This document shows positions 48,561 to 62,600 of a stretch of DNA of 64,000 nucleotides, one piece after another. The notes under the pieces were generated by a model, which saw nothing but the letters and a program-made list of their open reading frames with translations, had not been told where the DNA came from and searched no databases. Both the position numbers and the translations under genes were made by a program. The first letter of the stretch is position 1, and each line of letters opens with the position of its first letter. The stretch spans positions 25,919,393-25,983,392 of the forward strand of contig NC_083644.1 in NCBI RefSeq assembly GCF_963576545.1, written 5' to 3'. The stretch comes from Limanda limanda (taxonomy: Eukaryota; Chordata; Actinopteri; Pleuronectiformes; Pleuronectidae).

Positions 48561-49164
48561 GTGTTGCTGTTTTAGTTTTAAAACGGGTCGTCATCACGAG
48601 CAGGTCCTCTTCCCTGGTCGTCCTGCCATGTTGCACCTCCATGTTGCTGCTGTAGCCCAGAATGAACAAACCTGAAACACTGACTCTAGAGACAACCTTT
48701 TCACACGACTGCCATTGTAACCTCTGCAACACATTTTAAAGGAGAATGTGTGGTGGGGGATATTCAGATGGGAGCAATATGCAAATTCATAGTTAGCCTC
48801 CTAGGGTATGGGCAGGTAATTAAAAAAACGTATACAGATGAAAAAATATGAATTGAAGTAATATATGTATATACGCAACAATATTAATATTGAAATTTAT
48901 ATTGATTAATATTATTAATTGACAAAGTAACAAACAAAACATATATTTAGAGGAATAGGGACATTTAAAGTGTCGTTTTTTCTTTTAGAAGCTCTCAAAT
49001 CAAGTCATGCCACAGCATAGGCCTGAATATGAACATGCTGTATTCACTTTTAACCACAGGGTGGTACAAGTTCTCCACTTGCAACATACAGTACAACATA
49101 CTCTGCTGGAAACCTCATGAGAGCCCAAAACAGGGTAAATATCATTCTACAGAGCAGTAAATGG

Positions 49165-49420
49165 TAAATGGTTTTGTATTTATATAGCACTTTTCTAGTC
49201 TTGATGACCACTCAAAGAGCTTAACAGTACAGTTTGACATTCATCCATTCATTCCTACAGTGCATTTATTAGGAGCACTTTTGTTGTTCTATGAGGGGCA
49301 ATTCAGGGTTCAGCATCTTGCCCAAGGACACTTCGGCATGCAAATAGGGAAGACTGGGGACCGAACTGCCGACCTTCAGGTTGGAGGAGGATGACCGCTC
49401 TACCCCTCAGCCACAGCTGC
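49165..49420. repeat. Dispersed repeat family C, copy 2
   Basis: A direct-orientation copy of the element at 48335-48560, about 830 bp downstream. It is slightly longer because it keeps a segment around cattcattcctacagtgcat. Confidence 0.8.
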
Positions 49421-49729
49421 CCAGGTATAGTTACCTCCAAAGTTGATCTAAAAGGTTTTTTTTATTTTATGCTCAGTTCAACACGAGACGTCAGGTTCAC
49501 AGTCAGGAGTGTTTTGTGAGGCAGGAAATTCAGAGTGGAAGAAGATGAATGACTCAAATTCCAAATTCATGAACAAATATAGAAATATAAATTCTCCACC
49601 TGTATTATAACTACTGCACACTTTTGAGGTCTGATATATTGGCCTGGTAATGTGCTGTGGAATACTAAATATTTTTCTGGGGGTGGTGGTGAAGGGCAGA
49701 GGGGTAGGAGGGTTAAAATCCATTAAGTG

Positions 49730-51100
49730 GGAGACATAAAAGAGAGTCAGGCGCAGTGATGGTCATTTCACCCCTCAAACAGAAATGGTAATTGGCTAAT
49801 TTCTGTTCTAACGTGTGCCATAAAAGCCTGGGCAGCCCTTTTAATTACGTCTCCATGAAAAGACTTGCTTTGCACAATAAAAAAAAGGCGTCAATTAGTA
49901 TGCGGAACAATGTTTAACATATCAGAAAATTAATCTACACAGCACTTTGAATTAAAAGTTTCTTCCTGGAATAAGTGGGGCAGGCCAGCAGAGAATGCTA
50001 TTGTATGTGGTCTAAATTACTCCTTTGTTACTGCTGTTGAAAAGCAATTAAAACAGGGATTCAAGTGTGGTCGTATTCTCCACAAACCTGTCAGCTTTAT
50101 ATACTGGAAATAAAAAAAAGGCTCTGTGTGTGCTATCTGTTTAAACTGAAGCCCGGGCTCATTTGTGCTGAGCCTCGGAGTGAATTGGATTCTGAAAGGA
50201 TGAAGTATGGAGAAATTGGAAGCTCTAACAGAAAGTCCGGGCTGATTCTTGCCAAAGGAAGTGCTGTTTACTCATGTTATTGTTAAGCAAGGGATGAGCT
50301 TATCTGATACCTCGCTCTTATTAATGATGAAGGACTGTGCGGCTTGAATTTAAAAGCTGCCTCAGGCCATGTTTTTATGCAGCTGGACTATATTTCTCCC
50401 CCTCCCATCCTCCACTTGCTTCATGGTTGTTTTATAACATCATGTTTTCATGCTAGAGATGTTTTTTATTGTAAAAAAATGCTGGTTTTATTCGTTGCTT
50501 GTTACCATATTGTACCACGTAACTGTCTTTCTTTTCTCCCATACATCCCAATGATCAGATTCAAATTAAAACAACCAAATCATAACCTATAACTAATGAG
50601 GTGTACATGAATAACAGCGATACAATTTTCCACCAGGTCTCAGGTCTGATCCATGTCACCCAGCCGCTCCATCTAAATGCCAGCAGCTGACATCCTGGTG
50701 AGAACCACCCCAGAGGCAGTCGACGGCTGCTCATTTCCCTAAAACACACTCTTTTAATTAAACAAACGGGCATAATAAAGGAGGGAAAAGACAAGGAGAC
50801 GCTCCTGCTATTCCCACGTGAGGGAGAAGTTCATTAATATTTAGAGACCCTGTGGGCTCCCAGACATTTTCTGCTGCTCTGCTCGGCCTTTGCCAGTAAT
50901 AAGGCGCAGGCAGCATGCTGGTAGTGCACTCTGTTAATGACTGCACTCTGCGCTCTGCTTAGAGGTAGAATAACTGTGCATATAAGACAACATGCATCCT
51001 CCTGACTGCACTCAGGGCGCAACTGCTGTTTTTCTGTCGTGTTTTGCAACGCCACTCAAATTTGTACATAAAATCGGACGCTACTACTTTGGCTCAGCAT
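49730..51100. other. Non-coding stretch with conserved-element texture
   Basis: The segment has many homeodomain-like cores (taattgg, ttaattacg, attaatg), balanced composition and no simple repeats, unlike its flanks. No open frame is convincing. It resembles vertebrate conserved non-coding elements, but only alignment can show that. Confidence 0.3.
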
Positions 51101-52780
51101 CAACATTGGAAGCAGGCGGATGCAGCTAGCGTGGCTCTGTATATACGGTAGAAAACAAACTCCTGCAAGCAAACTGGCAATATACAAACCCAAAAAATTT
51201 AAAACTTGTGGTTTTTACACAAAACATGAGAAATGCTGTAAGGCAGAATAAAATAAAAAAAACATAGGACAGAGACAGGCATCATGTTCAGTTCTTCAGT
51301 TTTAGTTTTTTCTGAGTGCCCGTCTTAAAAAAAAATAGTCACTTTTACAAAGCTATGGAGCTAACGATAAACAAGATATGACTTATATGTGCTCTTTACT
51401 GAATCAAAAAATTGTGCATGGATGTTAGACATATAATTGCCCCCTCTGTGTAAATTGTGGCCCCTTTATGCCCTGATTTAAAAACATCCCTCTGGTTTTT
51501 GCTCACCATCTCCTGGCTCCAGCTTCATATTGAACAAATCTTTAATCCTATCATCTGTCTCTCAGCAAGAAAACGTTTCATTTAACATCCGGAAGCGTTC
51601 TACCTTTGTTCTGAATGAATAATCTGGAAGCAATCCACTATGGGCTCCTGTAAAGGTCATTCAGATCTTGGAATAATTTCAGAGCCCGGTTGTCACCAAC
51701 TGGTCGCCGATGATAAACCTATTGGAACAAATGTGAATGTTCAGAAAAATATTTACAGTTATAAGGTTTTTCAACAGAGAAAAAAACAAATAATGTTTTT
51801 CAAAATCTCTGTTCAGATTCAAAGTACAAAACTGTGTGTGAAAAAGTTCTGGTGGTTGGTGTGAAACTGAAGTTACAAGTAAACACACACATACTAACCA
51901 TGAGGGCTCAATATGTTTATATTAGAGGTGTTTGGATTGATACTCAAAAAAAGTGAGTGTCATTCATTTTAAATAACCCTGTATTTAGTTCCCTGATCAA
52001 TCAAGGGATAAAGTATCATATCAGTAATACCACCCTTGTTTTTACTTTATTAGCAATGGATCAGTGTTTCAGCTTCCATCAGTTTGTATTGTCTCTCCTC
52101 TGGTCAGTGTTTTTAAGTCACAGGAGGAAGCAGCTCTCAGCTACCTTCTCTGCCACTGCTTCCGTCTGAGAGGACTCAATAACAAGACTCTGGTAAAAGT
52201 TCAAAACAGTTCACCTCCATGAGGCTGAGGCTCAGCAGGCTGGAGCAAACAGTGGACAGATTAACCAGCCACAAAGAATGGAAAAAAAGACAGAAGGGAA
52301 AAACAGACGGGAAAGACCAGAAAGCACAACAGACAACCTCGACAAGGAATGAGTGGAAAGCAGCCAATATAAATACACTAAAGGTAGATTAGTGGTATTG
52401 TTGCCTGTATACTCCTCACCTCACCCTCCTTTTCAAAACACGACAGAGAACCTGTGGTAGCCTTCCGTTGACATAAAAACTCAAAAGATGTTTGTCCAGT
52501 CTGGACTACTGTAAAAAAACATGGCGGCCTCAGTAGAGAGGACCTGCTCCTGATGTAAATTTAAAGTATTTTTAATATAAAGGTTGAAGAAAACAACAAT
52601 TTTTACATTTTAGATGAAACATCACTAGGATTATTGTATATTCAATCCTATCCAATATATCTCTTTCTGACACACTGCAACTTTAAACTCTGTCAGACTG
52701 GTTGTGAAAATGAAATTAATAACTGTTTTTGTTATGTGTCAAATCTGGATCCTGCAGCCCTGGTGTCAGAGACACTTGCA
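51101..52780. other. Intergenic DNA with no recognised feature
   Basis: AT-rich. No gene or repeat could be supported. Confidence 0.4.
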
Positions 52781-52785
52781 GTACG

Positions 52786-52808
52786 AGAGATAGAGAGAGG
52801 GAGAGGGA

Positions 52809-52890
<82 letters not shown>
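52786..52890. repeat. (GA)n microsatellite
   Basis: An imperfect start (gagaggga repeats) followed by a pure GA tract of about 75 bp. The open frames over it are artefacts. Confidence 0.97.
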
Positions 52891-52893
<3 letters not shown>

Positions 52894-53600
52894 CCACAAG
52901 GTTTATTGACACAAAACAACATTTTGCGGTTACCTGAAGTATTTAAGTATCTAATAGTGTAAGATTCAGGGGAAGGTTTCCGAAAATAGCCATTGTGCAA
53001 TTTCACTTTCCTGAGAATAACTCGGATACCTGCTTTATTCCTCCTGTGGGGCTCGGTGCAACTTCTGAATAGTTAAAAGTGACTTTGATATCAGGAGAAA
53101 GTGCTGGCCGGGCGTTTCATACTGTAGGCTTGTTGTTTCCTTTGTAGTCGTCTTGTTGCTTGTGTCTTAATTGACAGAGAAAGTAAACCAGGATGTTATG
53201 GATTGTGGGTGTTATCTCCAGTCTAGCATCCCCTCGGCTCATCACACAACTCATTTCTCACTTTGGTCGCGGGGGCTTGGAGCGCCTTCTCTTCCTTACA
53301 GCCCTCAGAAGTCAGGTGGCCCTCAGCCATTACAGCTGTCTGTCGGGTGTCGTTGTGAATCAACGTCACGCAGGGGTGTAAAAGACAATCACACAGTTTT
53401 ACATGCTACATTTGCCTTTAATTGAGGGGAAACCGTGCACGGAGCCGAGACCCAAATAGAAATCTCCAGCAACACTTCTGTGCATGTGTAATTAGCACAG
53501 TAAATCTCCTAATTAGCTTGTTGCGTTGTCAGTGGTTATAGCAGCATCCCGACGAGGGGGTGGGTGGAGGGTCTGGGGTGCGGTGGTGGTGGTGGTGATG

Positions 53601-53601
<1 letters not shown>

Positions 53602-53655
<54 letters not shown>
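53602..53655. repeat. (GT)n microsatellite
   Basis: About 27 GT units preceded by a short (GGT)n tract and followed by a run of G. Confidence 0.97.
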
Positions 53656-53658
<3 letters not shown>

Positions 53659-54954
53659 GGGGGGATCCAGCAGATGGCTGCGTGCTGTCTTGCAGGCACA
53701 CAGTCGTGAAGCGGAGATGCTGAGGCTGTTGTCAGACATTCCTCCGTCAGGCCACTGCCAGCAGCCCACCGCCGTGCCCCCCATCCGCCTGCACCCCCAC
53801 ACCCCCACCCCGGCAGCCACAGAAGCAGAAGTTAAGAATAGAGGAAGTCTTGTCACATTACATGTAAAGGCATCCTGTGTTCTGAGGGGTGATACACACT
53901 AGAAATAAACATTGCCGCTCGGCCGTGCAGCCCCCGATGTTTGTGTGTTTTTTCCCCTAGTTATTAGACCCTTTTGGTCAGATACTGTCACAGATCTGCA
54001 CCACTTACAGTTGAGTTTAGGCCTCAAGTTGACATAATCCAGTGTGGGTCCTACTGCTGGGTTTTCTGTATTGAAAAGAGTCTGAATATAGTGGATTGCA
54101 GCACCTACGCTGATATCATTAAAAATGTTCCGCTGTCAAATCTTCTCTGTTCAGTTTCTCGTTCTACTGTATTTGTCAGGAGAGTGTGGATGAAAATGTT
54201 TTAATGAGATGACAAAGATGATTTGTGTAGGATGAGTGTGACTTATTCCAAAATGTGAAACACCAAAGATTTGAATGTGCCCCAGTTTTGGGCACACAGA
54301 CTTAGAAATCATAATGGACCAATCCTAAATTGAGACAGCAGCTGTAAAAGTCCTCCTTAGTTGGTCACTGCTGCTAAAATGCATCGTATTTAGGACAAAT
54401 CATTGCAGCCGCCTGCAGCTGTACCTCAGCCTGTCGGAAATCGGTTCTGACACAGAACAAAAGCAGTTTCGGGGACTTCTTCCTCCTCCAGATGTTGAAC
54501 TTGATTCGATAAGAAAAGGTGATTTTGAGGGGGTTGCGCAAAAGGGTGGAGGGAAAGGGGAGAGACAAGGACAGCTGCTGCAAGGAAGAGAGCAGACTTT
54601 ACAGAACAATGCCAAAAGGTGAGACAAATTGTTTCACGGCACAAGCATCATAGAGCAAAGTGGGCACTTTGTTTGTCAGATGTTGTGAGTTTGATGGAAT
54701 GCTTTGTTTACTTCTTCTTTTTCCTTCTTAAAATCATACCTCATTTGATAATCACGTAAGATCAGTGCTCATTCTTTGTAGTTTTGAGGTGATGAAACAG
54801 ATAATACATATCTAAGAAAAATATAGATTTCTTTTCTACTAACTGTCTTTAAGAACAATGAGAATGTTCTTTAATAAATTCTGAAACTGCACAACTGAAA
54901 GCCACAGCCATCACTTCACTGCTGTATGCCAGCTATTATTAATATTAATAGGCC

Positions 54955-55620
54955 TCTTCCATGCCTGTCCTCCTCACCTGTGGCGTCCCTCAAGGATCAA
55001 TTTTAGGTCCTCTTCTCTTTTCAATTTACACACTGCCTCTAGAACACACATTCATAATCTGTCCTCCTGAAAAGAATGACAGCATCAATTGCTTAGTACC
55101 CCAGAACAACATTGGTTTATATCTAAGTGAGAGAGATCTTCAGTCATTACACCAAGAGCAGATGAGGAATTCAGGTGACATTACAAGCTGTTTATTGTTA
55201 CTGTTTTTTAAACTAATGTCTTCTGTATTATAGTGACAATGATACTGATATGTGATTTTGTCTTTTAATTCCAAGGGCTCTTTTACATTTCTTACTGATG
55301 ATACACATGTGTCCCACTTTTGTGACTTCTTCTCTGAAATCTCACATGTCAACAATCACATCCAATATGAAGAAGTCACAATTTTGTTATTATATGTGAC
55401 TCCAACCAATCATTCAGCAATCACACATTTCTTCAGCTGAGAAAAACAAAAAAATGTACATCGCTTTTGCAGTAGGTTACTTACTCCAGTTGATAGAAGT
55501 TGATTACTTGCCTACAGGTCATTCAAATTTTGCTTCTAGGCTTTTGACAAACACATCTGGCCGCATCACTTCTACTGTATTCATGCATCTTGTAATCCTC
55601 AGACAGCGGTCTCTAGCTAA
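54955..55620 (+). mobile_element. LINE reverse-transcriptase remnant
   Basis: A short frame reads LTCGVPQGSILGPLLFSIYT, the conserved GVPQGS..GPLLF motif of non-LTR reverse transcriptases. After a gap, 55515-55600 encodes a piece like QNFASRLLTNTSGRI, which occurs further C-terminal in fish L2/Rex1-like ORFs. The YADD catalytic box is missing. It is inactive. Confidence 0.75.
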
Positions 55621-55676
55621 GTAATAAGGGGAGTGAATGGAATCACCTATGATTCCATTCACTCCCCTTATTACTT
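55619..55676. other. Perfect 26-bp hairpin with 6-nt loop
   Basis: The arm at 55619-55644 (begins aagtaataaggggagtgaat) is followed by the loop acctat and then an exact reverse complement at 55651-55676. The next outer bases do not pair. It lies right at the end of a LINE remnant. Confidence 0.95.
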
Positions 55677-55679
55677 TGC

Positions 55680-58600
55680 GTGACAGGTTTTTTTCGTTTG
55701 GCTCTTCTCCCAGTCTCTCAGTCCGAGCATCTCAGGTTAGCCAACTCTGTAGCATCACTTCTTGAAATTCAGTATTACTGGAAATTCCTCATTTTATTTT
55801 AACAAATGTTTACACAATTTCTACAGAGTAATAGTAGCTTCACATCACCAATTACACCTCTGATTGATTATCTCTATTGAAAAAGATGACAAGCATCACA
55901 AGTATTAGTGTATGGAGATTTAGTGTAAAAAAAACTATTTTAGCACATCTAATGCTTCAGTAAATTTGATGTGAATATTATTTTGTGCCAAAGGCACAAA
56001 TATCACAAGGTGTCAAATGTCAAGAAATGAATACAATTTGAGAGGCAGAATGTCCTATATATCTCTGATATGGTTTAATTAAATGACATAAAGTGATTGA
56101 AAAGGATATAGTTTCAATTAAAAGGCTTTAATTGAAAAAGGTCATTTCAAAAACTAAATGTTCTATTAGAAATTCAATTACCTCCCCGAAAAAATGAATA
56201 TAATATAATTCTTCATAATGGACTCTGGAATGTAATAAGTCGACCAATTAACTATTTTTTATTTGATTTAGGTAGATTTTATGATCTTTGTTCACAATAT
56301 CAATTACATGGAGTGCTTTGTGTAGGCAATGTTCATAATGACTGCAAATGGCAGAGGAGGAAAAAACCCTTGACTAATTAATGCATCCCTCACCAGCTTT
56401 CAATTATAACACAAATCATGCACTAACACTCATCTAGGTCAAAATCCTGAGCCTTTGTTCAACGCAGAGTTTAAGGACAGAAAACTTGTCTATTTCAAAC
56501 TTTCACTGACATTTATGAGGAAATCCACCAGTATAATACATATTTTATTAAAGGTTATATACTGCATGTGAGCGTGTGTTATGTTTGAGTTTTCAGATTG
56601 TTGAGGCCGACATAAGGCTTTAACATCGTCAGGTGAATCTTTGTTACGTCTGGCTGCTTTTCCACTTTTGACAGGTATCAATCAATCCAGCAGATGAGGT
56701 CAGCTGTTTTAATTTGCTCACGCTGCGTCTCGGGAAATGAATATTCAGCATTTTGATGATAGAGCTCTGCTGTTTATGCACAGTGAGGACATCCATTTGC
56801 TGGCACCATTGCTTTTTTTTCTACAGTGCATTTATTACAACACGTAAGCCAAAACATGAAGGAGCAGGACCTTTGGGTGAGTTGTTCCTTTTCATCATTG
56901 GTCTGATTGCAAATAAAAGAGGAAGATGACAAAAAAATAAAACAATTTCTTCTGCAGACAAAAGACATGAATATATATAAAAAAAGTGGATTATAGTAGA
57001 GTAATTTTACTTCAACATGTCCTCTCACTTTTAAGTTTCTCCATTCTATACTACTTTATAATTTTGCTATTGTCCAATTTGGAGGACATTTTATAATTTT
57101 ATAAGATCTTCTTATCTTATCAGATAAAGAAACTAATATTATCCATCATCACAGATTATGATAATCGTTTAATTTATAATAACAATAATGATTAATAATG
57201 GAATTAACTGTTATTTGACCAGACATTATTCTATTAAAGGACACGTTTTTTAGTATGCCTGTTTAAGTTTTAAGTTGTACAGAACACAAGTACAATAAGC
57301 TGATTCAGGGCATACAATTCTGATAAAGAAATAAAGAACAACTCTATTTAAAGCCACTTAGATTGAAATAGCTAAATTTAAATATACCAGGTTTCTCAGT
57401 CTAAACCTGCTTGTGAGTGAGTTTGTAGATGTGGCAGAACTGTTATTAGCAGGTCTTGCCTTACAGTGAGTGTCACCTGCAACACAGGTGTGGTAAAATA
57501 TTTCCTTCAAAGGACACCAGAGAGTGTCACATCTATGAATTCAGGAACTTTATTAGTAGTTTAGTTTACATTTCCATTCTTTGTCTCTGCTGTAATCTTC
57601 AGCCAAACCTTCACTTAATAAATAAAATAAATAAATAATGAATCAGATAATGATGAACATTCCTGAAAGGCATCTGCTTTAATTGGTTAATAATTCAATG
57701 GGAAAGTCAGAGACCATAATTTTGACTATTTATCATTAATTTTAATTAATTTAATGTAATTTTTTTAGTCTATTTAACCTAAAATCTCAAGTTCCCATCT
57801 CCTTAAATGCACTAATTTGCTGCTTTTTATGATCATTAATAAAAAAAAGGTTAGGTTTTTTCTTTAGTAACTATAGGACCAAACAATTTTTAGATAATGA
57901 GAATAATTCTCACTTTTAACTGCTTGACATTATTGTTTTAAGTAAAATGGCTGCATTAGCTGTTCTCCAGCAGGGGGCACTATTAACCAGGGAGGGGGTT
58001 AGAAGCACAATGAGAAATGGTTAACTGGAATAAATTGGACAATATTTGTTACTTACCAGAACAGTTGAGCTAAAATAAAAGTTAAATTATGTCAATTCGG
58101 ACAAAAAAAGAAGTAACTAAAGGAAAGGAAGTAAAATAAAATATGATGTGGTTAATGGAGAATAGCCTGAAAGCATAACTGTCACAGATTTTGAAATACA
58201 GAAAGCAATAAAATGTTGGAAAATCCAATTCAAATGACCAACTGCTTCTTCAGAGTGAAGATGCTTCAATGACCCGCTCTTGTCTGTCATATGCACCATG
58301 TAAACAAACACAGACGGGAGACACTTTGACCTCAGATCAACTGATTGATGCTGCACACCATCCAACTTTATTACACGTTTAGACCCCCCCTTGTGTGGAA
58401 ACACACACACACACACACACAAACACGTAGACACACACACACACTGTTAGCTGCATAATTTCACAGCGCTTCCTGACGCAAAGAGGAGTGAAAGTACCAC
58501 ATGAGCAGGGGATTATTATCGCTGCATAATGTATTTTCACCTTCGTAGGGGGAGTCAAAGTGTCAATACAATTATTCAGAATTGTTACCAAAAACAGCAG

Positions 58601-59340
58601 AAACCCAAAACACATCGGCTGGCAACAAAGAAATAACTACATTATTTTTTCACCAAAACTGTCATTGTTGTTATGGTTTTTAATTATGCTTCTGATACAC
58701 TGCAAGTGCCTTGTAGATGAAGGATAAAGTAATTCATTTAATAAGTATTTAATATTTAATTAATTATATTTACTCAAGTTTAGCTCTTGTGTTACTTGTA
58801 CTGTACTCAAATATTTGTATTTATGCTGCTTTATACTGCATTTAACTTTAGAATATAACTAAAGAGTAATTTCCATTCCACTACAATTATTTAACAGTTA
58901 ACTTATTTTACAAACCGACCATCTTCATACAAAACACATTAAAATATACAGGTATTTTCACTAAAAAGCATTTCCAGAACTGTATCATCTAAAAATAGCT
59001 ACAGCTTGTGAATTCAAAATCTTATTTTCATATTTATGAAACTATTATAATATTTATATAATGCAATTTTCTCAGATAGGGATCCTTCTGCATAATGAGT
59101 TGTTTTTGTTTAGCTGATCATACCTCGGTATGCTGCAAATACAATTTTGAACTAAGGAATTGCAGTCATAATGCAGTTTAATTTTAATTTGTATTATTGC
59201 TTAATTACAGTTATTTAAAGGATCCTACACCACTGCCTCTAACCTATTCATTGTAAAATGATATTTTCTTACACACATTGCTAAATACAGAAATACTTGA
59301 AATGTTGCAAGTAATAATATAATAACAACAATTTGGATAC
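55680..59340. other. AT-rich intergenic DNA
   Basis: No gene or RNA could be supported. A CA tract lies at 58400-58445. A less AT-rich segment around 56580-56790 has the mixed texture of possible regulatory DNA. Confidence 0.4.
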
Positions 59341-59499
59341 TTAAATAAAATCTCTATTTTATTGTTGTTCGTCTTTGTTCAGCCTCTGGTGCGTCTGTGT
59401 CCAAGACACACCAGGAGGTGTCTATCAGAGTTAAGTTGTGGAGGAAGATTAAGCTTCTACCGTTGTATCGTGTTCGTGTCTGTGTGTGTGTGGGTGTGG

Positions 59500-59502
<3 letters not shown>

Positions 59503-59576
<74 letters not shown>

Positions 59577-59593
59577 CATCTATGGTACACTGA

Positions 59594-59645
<52 letters not shown>

Positions 59646-59660
59646 TGTGTGTCTGTGTGG
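59503..59660. repeat. Two adjacent (GT)n microsatellites
   Basis: Tracts at 59503-59573 and 59595-59660 are separated by a 21-bp non-repeat spacer containing tatgcatctatggtacac. The poly-Cys/Val and poly-Thr/His open frames are artefacts. Confidence 0.95.
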
Positions 59661-59699
59661 ATGAGTGTGAGTGAAGGGTTGGAGCAGCAGCTGGACAAG

Positions 59700-62600
59700 G
59701 CTTTTTTTCAGTGCTCCCGCCTTGGGGAGCCCCCACTCCAGCTGTGATTGATGCGCTCCTGTTGCTGACCATGCAGAGGCCAGAGCACAGGGACCCGCTG
59801 AGGCTGATGTTTATTTGTGGTCAGAAACCACCTCGGTCAGGGGGTCCTGGTCATCAAACATCTTAATCCTCACAAACACTGCTCTGCGTCTGATTTTGTC
59901 CTCAGGAAGGACCCATCAAGTTCCCTTTTTTTTTTACTGTTGAGTGTTGTGCATTGAGCTACATCTCTGCTCATAGTGTTAGTTGTTTGTTACCATTGTA
60001 TAAAACCATGTAACTAAACAGGGTTCTACACTTCAACACTGTGTTCCTCTTTGATTCCTATATTTTGGAAAAGGACATTTTCTGTATTTAATATTCTTCT
60101 CACAAGAAAAGTATAAGTTTGGAGAAAACCTTGTGCGTGTTGCTCTGATGCAGCCAAATATAATAGTAGACATTGGAGTCTAAGCACTCAGGACTTATGT
60201 TTCTGTGGGAGAGTGGGAGAGTGCCAAATACACTCACGTCTCTTTGATCAGAGTGGACGTTGGGTTCTGGGCTCTGAATGAAGAATGCTTTTTGTATGTG
60301 ACATTCTGGAGCACTTCAAGGAAATGATCGGTCAAAGAGCAATCAACAGGCGAAGCCTGAGCTTCATACCAAAGTCCCAGCGGGGCTGTGAAGGTAAAAC
60401 CACAGGGCATGAACTGGGGGGTGGTGGGGGGGATGAGCTCGGCCTGAGGGGCCTGTGGTTTGTGTTTGTTTGAGTTGAGACGGGATCAGATGGAAAGAAA
60501 AGCTAGACAATAATTACCGTTTTTGCAAAAATTAAGCTGGTACTTACAATTCATAATTATTCAGTTGATTACATTTGGATCATAATGGAAAACTCTTTTC
60601 ATTGTTATCTCAAATAATGAGAAAACTGACTTTACACTGAAAAACACCCGCTGCACAGCTTGTTGGACTTTCTGCTGTAACCATTAAAAAAATAAACCAA
60701 CTCTAATCAAACATTTAGTGAAAAAATCTTCCTGTTTCAATGAGGAAATCACCCAGACTTTAACTGAGAGTATTTGGTCGATACTGTACTCCATAATAAC
60801 TATGAACTACTTAGAGTATTTCCATCTTATGGCCGAAACTTCTGACCCACTATATTTCAGAGATAAATATTACTTTATTACACTTGTAGTATCATCATCA
60901 TAAATTGAAGTCCCTGTGCAATATGAACTTATTGTATCAGAAGTATGTATAATCCTCAAAAAAGCCCCAGTGAGTGTTATGTTGTTACATATTTTCATAC
61001 AGGAGTTATTGTCTTTAAGAAGTATTTCATTGCGGTTGAGGTGGAGCTTTAATGCATCAGATTCTATAAACTCTTACTCAATAATTACAGAAATATCTTA
61101 ACAAGTCAAATAACTGAAGAACATGGAAATAAAGTATAATGCTAAGTATAAAACTTTATTTGGGTAAACGTTATTACTAACTCTTTTTTTTACTTTTGCA
61201 AGAGTGAAGGGGGAGTGTGTAGAGCAAAATATGTGTGTGTGTGTGTGTGTTTGTTTTTATAGAGACCCGCCTTACATCTCTCATTCCACATTACACCACA
61301 GGTTAATGGTTGACTTTTAAAATTAACGACCCCTAAAGATATACAAGCTCTTGAGGTTAAAGGCCCGATATACTAGTTCATTCCATCATGTCTGTTGGCC
61401 ACGATGTTCAGTTTAATCACTACACCAAACACAAAGATGTTGCCAAAGAGAGAAATGTGTATTTAGCTTTTTGCAGGTTTGTGTTACCATACACACACTA
61501 ACTTTATTGTGCTTATTTTGCAGCTATAAGTGGTCAAAAGTGAAGGTAAATGTGCATGTGCATGGTTTTTGTGTGTGATTGCGATGCCTGTTGACTAAAT
61601 TGAATAATTTACTAACAAGTGAGGACAGTGGGATGGCTAAATAAATGCAAAGTGTGTTTTATCGATTTGGGGCAGCGCTGCTGTGCAGTGACGACAGATG
61701 CTACACATCCTCTCGAGTTCAAATTAAGCTTCCTCCACTCGGGAGACACACACACAAAATGACAGTGATGCTCTCTTTGCAGTGTCCAAAACATTCAGTG
61801 GATTACCAGGAATAATAAAAACAACAGCCAGCACTTTAAACTGGATGTGCCCATCTGATGCAAGGTGGGGAGATTGATCTCCCATAATGCTTTGTCTTGA
61901 TGTGACAATGAGAAATGGCCCTAGCCGGCGACATGTCAATATCAGGCCTGGAGATGCACTGACGGTGCTTGGTTCTTATTTAATCCGGTTTTCTTTAAGA
62001 TGATAGCTCTTGTTACATTTTCACTGCCTGTCTGTCAGCTTGACATCGCAATATTCCCCCTCTCCTCACTTTCCTGCTCGGTTTCATTTATTTTAAAACG
62101 CCATTTCACACACGGCTGACTTTAACAAGGCATTATACAGCACTGAGGGAAGGTCCAGGAGATAGAATTGTGACAGATACAACATTTTTTACGGTGGAAA
62201 TACAGAATATTGTAAACAGCAGAGTGTATAAATATGGCAGAGTTCAGAGAGGAGAGCTGCTCATGTATGTGTGGATGTCATTCAGTCTCATCCTCCCTGT
62301 GGAAATAATGTCCACTGTCAAGCCTCCGCTCACTCTGGCTTCATGAGTAACAGAAGCAGCAATTATTCAAGCTTCATTTGTTGAAATGCAAACCTTATAG
62401 AATTAAGGGATTACTGATTTTTAAGTATTGAACATGTGTCATTTAGTCACAAGGGGTTATTGGAAAACCATAAACTAGGTCACAGAGGCAAATGCTTTAT
62501 ATCCAAATAGGCAATTTCACCAGCAAGTAGTCTGTGACATGGTGTATTTTATTTGCTGTCAAAATGCATCCTATCTATCCTGACCACAAAGATATAGAGG

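Noticed and set aside
48345..48732. Open frames of 76 and 106 codons
   Set aside because: They lie over a dispersed repeat also present at 49165-49420.
53171..53902. Open frames around 53200-53900 as a coding exon
   Set aside because: They overlap a (GT)n tract and G/C-rich low-complexity sequence; no consistent splice pair or family similarity was seen.
59354..59772. Several 100-codon open frames rich in Cys/Val or Thr/His
   Set aside because: They read through (GT)n tracts and lack splice or family support.
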